Shown here one piece after another: positions 25,700 to 35,900 of a stretch of 64,000 bases of DNA (its first letter is position 1; each line of letters begins with the position of its first letter). The notes under the pieces are model-generated. The model did no database searches and was not told the origin of the DNA. It saw only the letters and a list, made by a program, of their open reading frames with translations. This DNA is from Ophioceras dolichostomum. Taxonomy: Eukaryota > Ascomycota > Sordariomycetes > Magnaporthales > Ophioceraceae. Position numbers and translations under genes: made by a program. The stretch is from positions 1 to 64,000 of the forward strand of contig PYST01000135.1 in the NCBI GenBank assembly GCA_003049485.1, read 5' to 3'.

Positions 25700-26728
25700 A
25701 TGGCGACGACGTCAGGCAATCGCAGCGAAACCCCGGGCCTTGGCCCTGTGCCAGAGGAAATGCTGGTCCCCAACCACCCAGACGACGATTTCAGGACCGC
25801 CAAAGAGGAAATGGTCTATGCTCGTCCTCTCATGCGGCATCTCAATCGCACCGGCGCCGAGACACACGCGCCGTACACATGGGGGTTCACCATCTATCGT
25901 GCGGCTTTCCCGGCCGACGGCTGCTCTGACGAGCGTTTTGCCGCCGGGCTTGAGCGCATGGAGGCTTGGATCCGCTGGGAAGTCCACCAGAAGCGCTATG
26001 GCGACGGCGCCTTGTACGTGCCATGGGAGGACTGCCCCCCTCATTGGAAGCCACAACCGGGGGCCTGGGACCCAACCGACGAGCTGGCCCGGCGCTTCTG
26101 GAACAAGGTGGTCGAGGAGTACCCGGGCAGGGACCAGATCCGTTGTGGCCCCAGCGTTGACGTCGGTGACGAGGACTTCATGGCCATCGCAGACGCATTC
26201 GTCGCCTGGGTGGAGCAGCCGGAGAACCCGTCCTCTCGCCACCTGGACGCGCTGAACGTGCGGAACGATCACTGCCTCGTCATCGACGAGCGCGCGCTGC
26301 AGAGTCTAGAGCAGCTTCCAGCCGTGGTCCCCGAGGTGAAAGAGTGGACCTTCAGCGAGTACAGGTCGCAGTCCAAGCCATGTTTGGACGCGTGGGTGTG
26401 GATTGTTGATCGCGAGCGCGTCAAGCAGTGGAAAAACTACAAGGAGGACCCCGAGAAAAACACTCTGCCTGAGTTGGGCCCGCCACTCGGCCTCCGACCT
26501 GATCTCTATCCCGAGCACGAGCAGCCGGCGCCGCCTTGGATTCGCATCCGCCTTCGGAGCATCCCAGGGCTCTGGTTCGAGCGCCCCGAGCGCCTGACGC
26601 CGCTGGAATGGGGGAGAAATGCAGAGAGGGATCGTAATGAGCCCAAGGTCTTCTGGTGGGGTCATCAGGGACTTACCCTGGCAATGATTGCGAGGGAGCA
26701 AAGGGCGGGTGCTCGATTACTCTCCTGA
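25700..26728 (+). CDS. Uncharacterised fungal protein, 342 aa
   Basis: This is a single open exon with clear GC3 bias. I prefer the ATG at 25700 (gacATGGCG, product MATTSGNRSETPGLG) because the 32 codons after the upstream ATG at 25604 lack coding bias. The body contains TWGFTIYRAAFPADGCSDERFAAGLERMEAW-type sequence (about 62-92), many Trp and acidic residues (VPWEDCPPHW, IRIRLRSIPGLWFERPERL) and no signal peptide or membrane segment. The pattern resembles lineage-expanded fungal proteins of unknown function whose first strand is a WGF.IYR motif. No catalytic motif is evident. It stands alone, downstream of and opposite to the mucin-like gene, with the chitinase converging on it. Confidence 0.7.
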   Translation: MATTSGNRSETPGLGPVPEEMLVPNHPDDDFRTAKEEMVYARPLMRHLNRTGAETHAPYTWGFTIYRAAFPADGCSDERFAAGLERMEAWIRWEVHQKRYGDGALYVPWEDCPPHWKPQPGAWDPTDELARRFWNKVVEEYPGRDQIRCGPSVDVGDEDFMAIADAFVAWVEQPENPSSRHLDALNVRNDHCLVIDERALQSLEQLPAVVPEVKEWTFSEYRSQSKPCLDAWVWIVDRERVKQWKNYKEDPEKNTLPELGPPLGLRPDLYPEHEQPAPPWIRIRLRSIPGLWFERPERLTPLEWGRNAERDRNEPKVFWWGHQGLTLAMIAREQRAGARLLS

Positions 26729-27037
26729 TGAGGACTGGGGCGCATGCAAGGCGGAACAGACCTGGTAATCCTTGAAGTGGTTCAGAGAGCTCGGTACATT
26801 GTAGTTATCATCGGTCAGTCGGTCATCGTCAGTCGCTCCCGCAAATCGTGTGCTTGCCAAGCATCCACGGGCTGCCAAGTCCGTTCTCTGACCACTAGTA
26901 CCTCTTACCCCGTCAACCAGAATTACAATTGCATAAATGCTGAGAGCCACCCCTTGCAATCCAGAAATGAACAGCCAAGCTGCTATCCTCCCGACCTTGA
27001 AGAATGCCGGCATATGGTCCATTGCGGGTCCCGCGCA
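26729..27037. other. Short gap between converging genes
   Basis: About 300 bp separate the 25700 gene from the chitinase stop. It is presumably shared 3' UTR; nothing else was seen. Confidence 0.4.
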
Positions 27038-30000
27038 TTACACTGGGTCGTAGAACCCTGTTTCTTGGATAGTGATGGCCCCGCCGTTCGCAATTCTTGC
27101 AAGCTCATCTATGAGCCCCAGGACCTCCATGCCGACCGCGGAGGTATCTCCTAGCCATACTCCGTGCAGTGCTGTGAGCCAGGTGTTGGCGAACGTCACC
27201 ATACGCCTCTCGATGCGGCGGAAGTGGCTTGACATCCAGTGGTCGAAAACTTCAACCAGGGGGATGCTTTGGCCCGTGAGAGCCATGTGCGCCCGCTCAG
27301 CCAGCCGGAGCTCTCTGCGAAGCTCCATCAGGACGTGGACCATGGACTCATGAACGTCCGCAACGTTAAGATATGTGGTGACGGAGAGTACCTGCGAATG
27401 GGGAGTGGACAAGGTTAGCTGACGAGGCACTCTGGGTAGCGAGCCAGAGAGTGGCGGGCTAGAAATGGCACACAGAAAAAGGGGGAGGGGCGGCTCGACA
27501 TTTCGAATGGAAGTGAGAACTGTAGTCGCTGACAGCTCGTTGCGTCCGCCATTGACCATAGAATCCATCGTGGAAAATGCAATCGGTGATATGTCGTCGT
27601 TGTTCCACAGCTGGTAGGAGGGCGGCAGAAGAAAATATCAGCATACCAAATCCAGGAGCAGTGCGGGATATACGTAGCTGAATGGATGGGCTTGCAATGG
27701 CATTGCCATCCTGTCCCCAAGCTGGCAGGGTGGAACTGTCACTCACTCTGGCTTTGATGCCGTTCAGATCGCAGTATGCCAACACGAAGGCATCCCTGTT
27801 GCGGTTTGTGCCAAATGCGTTCATGAATCGCTCCTGAATGGTCCATAGCTGGAGGTTTGGGAAGGCAAGTGGTACTGGCCCGGACAGAATAGCAAGGAGG
27901 TCTGGTCTCACGGCCGTGGTTTGGAAGAAGTCTGCTGGTATCGTGCCTGCGGGATTCGGCGCCCGTCCTCCAGCCAGGGTGCCTCTGATGGCGTCTTGGT
28001 AGAACATGGGGAGCGTCTGGAGCTCGATGACATGCTCGGCTGCGAAGCTACTAGTTAATATTCTACTATTGGAGCCCACAGAGGGTGGGGACGGGGCAGG
28101 TGCTACTACTTACTGACACCCCAAGAAATAGGGCCCTGGTTACGCCGCTCCGTGAGGACATCTTCAAGCCGTACCGCCAAGTTGGTGCAAGGCTGGTCAG
28201 GGAAGATATAGAGCCGTTGATAGAGACCCTGCTGAGACTGGTCGTAGGGATTCCACTACCGAAGTCGAACGGAGGGTATTCAATTTGTATGTCAGTAAGA
28301 TCCCAGGGGCAGCAAGCTGTGTTTCGGCGTTTTTACGCGTACATCGTTGATACTCGGGTACTAATGCGTTAAACTATTAGTGTCGTTCACGGCAACGGAC
28401 TGATCGCATCCTCGACTGGAATGACAAGGAACCATGAGGCGCGAAGGGGGGTATTCATGGCACTGCTTCGACTCACCTCTAGAGAGTTAATAACCCCCGA
28501 GTAAGTAACACCCTGGAAGGTCACCGTCCAAGTGTAGGACCTCGACCGCTTCTCGATAGGGTTTTGTTCGCACGTCGAGGCGCTGCTTGACTGGAATGGG
28601 CAGAGTATCCTTCCGGTCGGAACGGTGGTGCCGGCTAGCTCTCTATTAAGTGATGGAAGGTTGCAGAGCAAATAAAAGGTGGCAAAACTGGTGCCAGCAC
28701 GGAAGAGCCGGCCGGTGTTGTCCTCCGCGAAGAATCGCGTGACGGCAACAGCGTTGAGTGCCGGAAACACACGGCCAATCGTGTTGTCCCAGAGCACGCG
28801 AAGCTCGGTCGTGGTCGTGCCACCCATCATTTCCTCAGTAACCTGTTCCACCCGCGTTAGGACCGTTGAGGATACCGAGCGCCTCGTGAGGGCAATCGCA
28901 GTTTCGTTCGCAGGATCTGATGATGCATCTTCGTATGAGCGCCAGAACAGATATGATTAAGAGTACCGCACCATGTGTCTCCAACCGGTGAGAAGCCGGC
29001 ACTAGTAGAACACTCTGCACTTACCGAAGTCGACAGGGGATAGGACGCTTCTGGTCTGGAGTGACCTTGGCGTTAGGAACTCCCACCCAGAAGGACACAC
29101 TGGGTCGGCAGCCAAGGCGCTGAGGTCCTGCCCTTTTTGCTCGTTGTCTTTGCCTCGCTTCGCAAGAGACCGGGCATTGACGGAGCAGCAGTGCGCCTGC
29201 TCTCCACGAGTGCATCCGAGCGGGCTCATAGCGATGCGTACTTGGTTGTCTGGACATCCACTCTTGCAGGCATCGGAACCTTCTGGCCCGGCCCCTAGGC
29301 CCCGATACCAAGCGCAGCTGTGATACTGCCAGTCGGGATTGCCGTTTGCGCAGCAGAAGTTGGCCTTGCACAAACGGGCACCAGATCCGCCGGACGACTG
29401 CGAGAGGAGGTCGGGCATGTCGGCGGGACACTGCTCCTGGCACGCCGGATACGGGCCCCAGGTGCATTGAGACTGCAGGCGCATGTTTGGCGGCTTCACG
29501 CTGTGGGAGCCGAACCCGATTGCGGTGCTGCAACAGGCTGCTTGGAAGCCGCCCAGCCATCCACCGTCGCAGTGCAGGTTGTTGCTGCTCACCTCCTTCC
29601 AATCGGCCGGACAGTACCCGCTGCATTGCCCGTTGTTGTGTCCATACCAGCCGCACGAAGGCACTCCGTTGCCTACAGGGCAGCAGAATGTGTGAACGCC
29701 GTGGCCTTCACAGCCCTGGTCGTCCTGCATGATCTCTCCGCTCTTGGCCCCTTCGTCGCTCCTCGGAACAGCGACCCATCCGGCCGGGCAGGCTAGAGAT
29801 AAGTTGGCACACACACAGGTTAGAGTGGAGTGGCCTCATAAAGCAAAGCCGGTTCCGGCCTGTTGGGTGGGTGGTTTCCCGAGGCCGGAGGGGTTGTCTT
29901 GTCTCGAATTCAGGGGCTCAAGTGTATCACGTGACTGTGAAGAGAACTTGCCTTGACCACAGTTCGTCCATTTGCACTGCTCGTGAGCATCGTACACTTG

Positions 30001-31651
30001 ACCGGTTCCGTCTGTCTGCATCTGCAACAGCGATCCTCCTAGTATTGGGGCGGCACGGGACAGAGCGCGGGAATATTTGCCTTCCTTGGTGTCGTGCGAG
30101 ATGGCCCATACCATGACGCCGCCCAAGCATTCTACGTACGGAGAGTTATCGTCAGATTTTGTCATAACATGTATAGCGGTGTCGGAGTTCTCTATCCTCT
30201 TTGCAGACCGGAATCGCGACTTACTATCTCTTGCGTAGTTAGTCTTCAGCACAAAGGTGTCCTCGTCGTCAAATGCGACCCAGTTGGCCGAGTCCCAGGT
30301 CGTGACCTTGACTGCAGCGTCTTGGTACAGAACCGGGGTACTGCCGCCTGCGCTTATGATATCGTCGATCTCAGAGTTGAGAGCAATTCCTATCTCACGA
30401 CTGCAGAGCTGCGCCTGCGCACCAGTCTCGTATGGACAGCCCGGCGTCAGACAGTTGGGATTGGTAGCGCGGAAAGTCCGACCGTAGAACGCCATGCCGA
30501 GCACGACCTTGGCTGGGTCAATCTGGTTGCGCCATAGCAGGGACAGCGCGTCGTCGATTTCGGTTAGGTTAGTATGGGCGTTGAGATGTGCTCCGACCCA
30601 CTTGTTCTTGATATCCCACGCTCCGTGGAGGTCGTAGGACATGACGTTGAAGAAGTCGACATGGTCCTGCATCCGCTGGATGTCGAAGTGCTGGAGGTAC
30701 CAGTAGGATGCAGGGATAGTAATGCTCAGTCCGTTGCGAGAGGGTGTCGTCTTTAGGGATTGTCTGAGTAGCCAAAGGAAGAGGGGGAATGCCTGGTAGT
30801 CCTCGCCACGGCCGTTTCGGTCCGGAGCGACTGGGTACTCCCAGTCCAGATCAACACCATCGAAGCCGTACGTAGCCATGAAGCTGATCAGAGACCTGAT
30901 GAACATGTTCCTGTGTGCGTCGCTAGAAACCATATCGGAGAATGTCGTGGCCGTCGGTCGGCCAGCATCGTTGAAACTCCAGCCGCCGATGGCGATGAAT
31001 ACCTTGAGATTCGGATCACGCTGTTTCAGGTGCACGAGGCGCCTGTACAGCGCAGGGTCGCCCGAATTAGCCGGCTTAACCTCAAAGGTCACAGGGTCGA
31101 TAGTAGCAAACGCGAAGTTGATGTGGGTGTAGACTCCTGCCGGGATCCATTCTGGGATGAAGGGATTACAGTCCCGCCCGAAGGACCAGGCCTCATAGTA
31201 GCCCACAACACGCTTGAAAGCCTTGGGAGATCCCGCGCAGTTCGGCGATTTGACTGTCTTTGTACCGCAGAACTCCTGGGTCATGCCGCAGTAGCCCCAT
31301 TTTGAACAGCAGACATTCAGCGGGCACTTCGAGCTGTGCACATACGCGTCGCCGAGGCCGCCGGGATCACAGTCTGCCTTCTTGTCGCAGTTGAAGACAC
31401 AGACCTCGGGAGCGCAGTCTTAATCCATGTGATTAGCATGTCCGCTTCAAAATCCGTTGGCCCCGGGCTGCCCTCACGCAAGCGTTCTACTTACAGCTGG
31501 CTCCGAATCCGCAAAAGCCAAACTTGCTACAGCATCCCACCGAGCATGGGTTCGAGGGTCCGCAGTTTTGGGCGAGCACCGGCAGCAGAAAGATGCACAG
31601 GTGAGTGGCCATGACCGCTAAGGCAGCCCTCCAGCGGTGGAGTGGTGCCAT
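27038..31651 (-). CDS. Killer-toxin-like GH18 chitinase with two ChtBD1 domains
   Basis: This is a predicted secreted endochitinase of the large fungal subgroup related to the alpha subunit of yeast killer toxins. Nine exons keep frame to 1216 aa: 31651-31495, 31418-30225, 30131-29952, 29792-29025, 28928-28477, 28255-28114, 28039-27747, 27610-27500, 27391-27038. Residues 1-27 are a signal peptide (cleavage after PVLA). Two hevein-type domains follow (NPCSVGCCSKFGFCGF, then CPLNVCCSKWGYCG). GH18 starts near 120 (VVGYYEAWSFGRDC) with the FIAIGGWSF strand and the catalytic DGVDLDWE at about 239-246, all key acids present. A long Cys-rich part (CPAGWVAVP, CCSTAIGFG, CKANFCC) and the family's C-terminal region follow. 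Intron 3 has a GC donor. The 28256-28476 junction is the least certain and could hide a short exon. It diverges from a GH55 gene. Confidence 0.92.
29793..29951 (-). other. GC-AG intron in the chitinase gene
   Basis: The donor reads CAAG|GCAAGT, the typical strong context of the minor GC-AG class, and the acceptor TCTCTAG. Using it joins NCGQ to ACPAGWV in frame, with conserved cysteines on both sides. The only nearby GT (G|GTCAAG) breaks the frame. Confidence 0.7.
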
Positions 31652-32427
31652 GGCGACACCGTATATTGTCGGAGGAACGTCTTCTCAACTTGAACGAGGG
31701 GCTTTGTGGGCAAAGAACGTGTTATATTGGAGTCGGGGAGAGCAGTGAACGAGACAGACGCAGCATCAACGAGTGACAAAGGGGGACAATGAGTGAGGGA
31801 GGAGAGAAGCGAGAAGCCAGAAGAGAAGGTGCAGAGAGAAGAGTTAGCTTGAGAATCGCTTCCCTTCCGAGTCCTGACATCTCGCGAAGAGCGAGGCGCG
31901 CCTCGGACTTGAAGACCACCCCGAGCCTCTTGGTATTTTGGAGCTCTTTCAATAGGAGAGAGCCAACCCTCAACCCCTTCCTCCCTGCGTTGACAACCTG
32001 TGAGACGCAGGCCATGATCACGATGTTGGCGATGCGCTCGTGCCGAGGAGAAATGAGGACACCACCATGTCAGGTGCAGGCAGCAAATACGCAAATGCGA
32101 CCTCCCCTTGACATTGCTACACCACCTGCATTGTATTCGTGCTGTTGGTCCCAATTCGGACGCTCACTTGAGGCTATCGGGATTGTTGAACGGTTGGACC
32201 AGGGCTCGGCCCCACTCGGAGAACCCCTGAAAAATAGGTCAACACCAGGCCCCTGGCCCTCGCGAGGCTTAAAAATAAGCATGACTGTTTTGACAACATG
32301 GATGGACTCTACATATCACCAACAAGCCGTAACGCAGTGAACTTATCGCGAGTCTTCCAATACACCGCTCGAATGTGGATAGCTCTTACGAGTTCGGAAT
32401 GCCTAGACCGCAATTTCAGCTTCCACC
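31652..32427. promoter_or_regulatory. Divergent promoter of chitinase and GH55 genes
   Basis: Counting to the GH55 start codon, 1260 bp separate the two divergent start codons; a tiny plus-strand ORF may occupy part of it. The region is not especially T-rich and I see no single strong motif. The arrangement allows co-regulation but does not prove it. Confidence 0.35.
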
Positions 32428-32737
32428 ATGGTTTCCTCAGTCTTGTTCAATTTCTTCGCTGCTAACATGGCGGGTAGATGGCAAGGTGCTATCAACACCC
32501 TCAGTCACAAGGAGGTGAGTCGGCCAGACGGGGGAAGAATAGGGGCTGGCGGCCAGGAAGAGCAAGACACCCGACACCCCGTCCTCGATCATGTATTGCA
32601 ACTCGGGTACCCCTCAGGTCCCTCTCTCCTTTGTCTCCTGAGTCTTCTCCCTCTCCCTCCTCGATGGACTCTTCGTTCTCTCGTTGCCGCGAGATAATAT
32701 GACCCCCTCCCTTTGCCACTAGGCTCTCTATCAGTAG
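32428..32737 (+). CDS. Possible 33-aa micropeptide gene with one intron
   Basis: An ATG in good context (ttccaccATGG) opens 29 codons (MVSSVLFNFFAANMAGRWQG...) ending at a consensus donor (GAG|GTGAGT, 32514). The acceptor at 32722 (CCACTAG) joins in phase to four more codons and TAG. The N-terminal half is hydrophobic with an amphipathic, mitochondrial-like look. It sits in the chitinase/GH55 intergenic space. The splice-site quality is what supports it; no family is recognised. It could also be a leader exon of the GH55 transcript. Confidence 0.28.
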
Positions 32738-32911
32738 CGTCGACTGCCGCATCAATCGCTTTGCGGGCAGCGGCGCTTCGTGCATTTGGTGCTATATTGC
32801 GTTTGATTCTCTCCGTCTACAATTTCTCCTCACTCCTTCTCGTCAATCGATTACTAGTTTTATATACACAAATATCGAGAACGCCACATCCAGCTGCCAT
32901 CTCAAGAGAAG

Positions 32912-35900
32912 ATGGCACACTGTCATTCTCTCATCGTCTTCTATCTGGCACTCCTGGTGGCCCTCTGTTGGCCAGCTTCGGCCACGCATGGCCATAGGCA
33001 TCGACATCTCCACGAGCAGCACCACGGTCGCCACGCCCACTTGCTGCACCCACGCAATGAAAGCGGCCATGGCAACAGCTCTCTTGGTGCCGACGACCTC
33101 GTCGCGCAGGCTCTCAAGCTTCTTGCCACCCGCAACAAGGCCCGCATTGAAAATCCGAAGTTCAACGAGCCGATCATTGTTCACCCAACCAAGGACCCGG
33201 AACTTGCCCCTCCCCTTCTTGTCTCGGGCCAAAACAGCACTCTAGTTCGGCGGCAAGGCCAGAATCTCACGTCAAGTGATAATTCGACGACGACAGCGTC
33301 TGCTTACTCCATTCCGCGCGAGCTTGCGGAAGCTGCGAAGAGGCTGGCAGAGGCCTCGCCCCAGAGTCCTGCTGGAGACCACGCCGACGTGGCTTCCATG
33401 ACGCGAAACAAGTACAGACACAGCACGAACGACACGAATGCCCCAGACCGGCTCAAAACGCCTGAGGGCAAGCTCAGTGCCTGGGGGCCCGAATTTGTGG
33501 GAAATGTGTCTGAAGCAGTCAAGCACGAGTCTTCAATGTCGAGGCGTCAAAGCCCGGGCTACTGGATGGTTGACACTCCCCAGCTCGGCAAGAGTCCCTT
33601 CTCTGGCGATCCCAACTACCAGGTCTGGAGGAATGTCAAGGACTTCGGTGCTTTCGGAGACGGTGTGCACGATGACACGGCTGCCATCAACGCGGCCATT
33701 GCCAGCGGGGGCAGATGTGGTCCGAACTGCGGCTCCAGCACCAGATTCCCAGCAGTTGTGTACTTCCCGCCCGGGACATACCTCGTCAGCAGTCCGATCA
33801 TCCAGTACTACAACACCCAGTTCCTCGGAGATCCTCATAGCGTTCCCACCATCTTGGCTGCACAGAGCTTCGTCGGCCTCGGTGTGATTAGCAGCGACGT
33901 CTATGTCAGTGACACCGAGCAATGGTAAGATGATGTCTCTAGGTCTTGGTCAAATAGAGTCTCTCGGAACTTGCAATGACTCTTTTTACTACAGGTACCT
34001 AAACACGGCCAATTTCCTGAGGAGCATTCGGAACTTCAAGATCGATATCAGATTGACGGACCCATACGCGTATGTATGCGCGATCCATTGGCAGGTGAGC
34101 ATGTTCGCCCTCTTCACTTCGTGTTTTCTTAACTCAAACCCCAGGCTTGCAGGCTTCCACACCTGGTGTTGGCCGAAGCCATGTCTCACGCAACATATTC
34201 TGACCGACTTGATAGGTTGCTCAAGCATCATCACTCGAGAATATCGAGTTTTACATGCTCTACAACTCAGAAGTGCCATACAACACACAACAGGTGAGCG
34301 ACCCCTGACATCGATATATCTGTCCAAGGTAAGGACAATTTACGCACCAAGTTCAATGGCTAACGCAGTATTACGACAGGGAATTTACATGGAGAATGGC
34401 TCTGGCGGCTTCCTCGCCGATCTTATCTTCGTGGGTGGCAATTTTGGGTGAGTACAACGGCCGTCTCGCGCTCGATCCCTTAGGAGCTCCGCGACATCAA
34501 CTGACGTGATGCCATCAATGCCCATAGCGCGTACTTTGGGAACCAGCAGTTCACCACCAGCCATCTTATCTTTGTAAACTGCCACACCGCACTGCAGGTC
34601 CACTGGGACTGGGCGTGGACGATGCAAGATTTCATTATAGAGGGCTGTAACTCGGGCCTCGTCGTCGTCGGCGGAGTAAGTCATGCCCGAATAAATAGCC
34701 TTACAAGCTTCCCCCTCCCCTTCTCAAGCGCTCGATATGCTAAACAAGCTCAACTTTTGCTCATGAAGGCCGGTGGGCCGGGCAGCACCGGCCAAGGCGT
34801 CGGCTCTCTCGTCCTGGTGGACTCAATTATCGCCAACACGCCCAACGGCATCGTCACGTCTCTGGCGGCGGAGAACTCGACCTCGTTCTTGCTGCAGAAC
34901 GTTGGGTTCTTCAACGTGCAGACCGCCGTCAGAGACGCCTTCGCCCAGACGACCCTCCTGGCCGGCGGCAACCAGGTTCTCGTCGGCAGCTGGGGCTTTG
35001 GACGGATCAACGACGCGACGACGCCGAGCGGCCTGAGCACGTTCGTCAATGGGGCAAACATCCCTGCCATGACGCGGAAGCCAGAGCTCCTGGGCGAGGC
35101 GTACGATAATATGGCGCCGAATCTGTTCACCAGGCGACGTCCGACGTGTGAGTAGTCTCCTTTCTCTCTCTTTTTTCTTTTTTCTTTCCGAGCTGCTGCA
35201 TATCTCCCTTTCTTCCGAAGAGCTTTGGCTCAAGGTAGACAGATCAAAACTAATACCAGAGAGCCCTGCAGACTATAACGAACCGGTCAGCCGCATTATG
35301 AACGTCAAGGCCCTGGGAGCTCTGGGGGACGGCAGCACTGATGACACGGCGGTCCTGAACTCGATCCTCGAAGGAGCCGCAAACACCTCCTCTATCGTCT
35401 ACTTCCCCTTTGGTATCTACATCATCCGGGACACACTGAGGATCCCTGTTGGCTCGCGCATCATCGGACAGGTTTGGTCCCAGATCATGGCGACGGGGCC
35501 AAAGTTTGCCTACGAGAGGCAGCCCACGGCGACGGTTCAGGTCGGAAGACCAGGGGACCGTGGGATCGTGGAGATTCAGGACATGATGTTCACGGCGAAG
35601 GGCGCCACCGCTGGAGCTGTTATCATCGAGTGGAACGTTCACGAGTCCACAAAAGGCTCGGCTGGCATGTGGGGTGAGGATTCTCGCGTGGTCTTTCTCT
35701 CTTCGTTCGTTCCTTCTTTTCTCGATGGTGGAAATGCCGCTGCTGACGAGGTAGTTACCACCACTCACGCTCCTAGACTCTCACATCCGCATTGGCGGCG
35801 CCACCGGAAACGACCTCCAGCTGGAGAACTGTCCCAAGGTTGGGGCCGCCGTGAACAGCAACTGCAAAGCAGCGTCAATGTTGATGCATATGACCCCTGG

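Noticed and set aside
28148..28476. Apparent frameshift in the chitinase C-terminal part
   Set aside because: An open frame after an AG at 28318-28317 first suggested a lost base in a C-run. The acceptor at 28257-28256 instead joins in phase to WNPYDQSQQGLYQRLYIF, so an ordinary 221-nt intron explains it.
27038..31651. Interpretation as a true secreted killer toxin
   Set aside because: The gene has the chitinase module and family-typical C-terminus, but I saw no separate tRNase-like gamma-subunit gene nearby, so I annotate it only as a killer-toxin-like chitinase.
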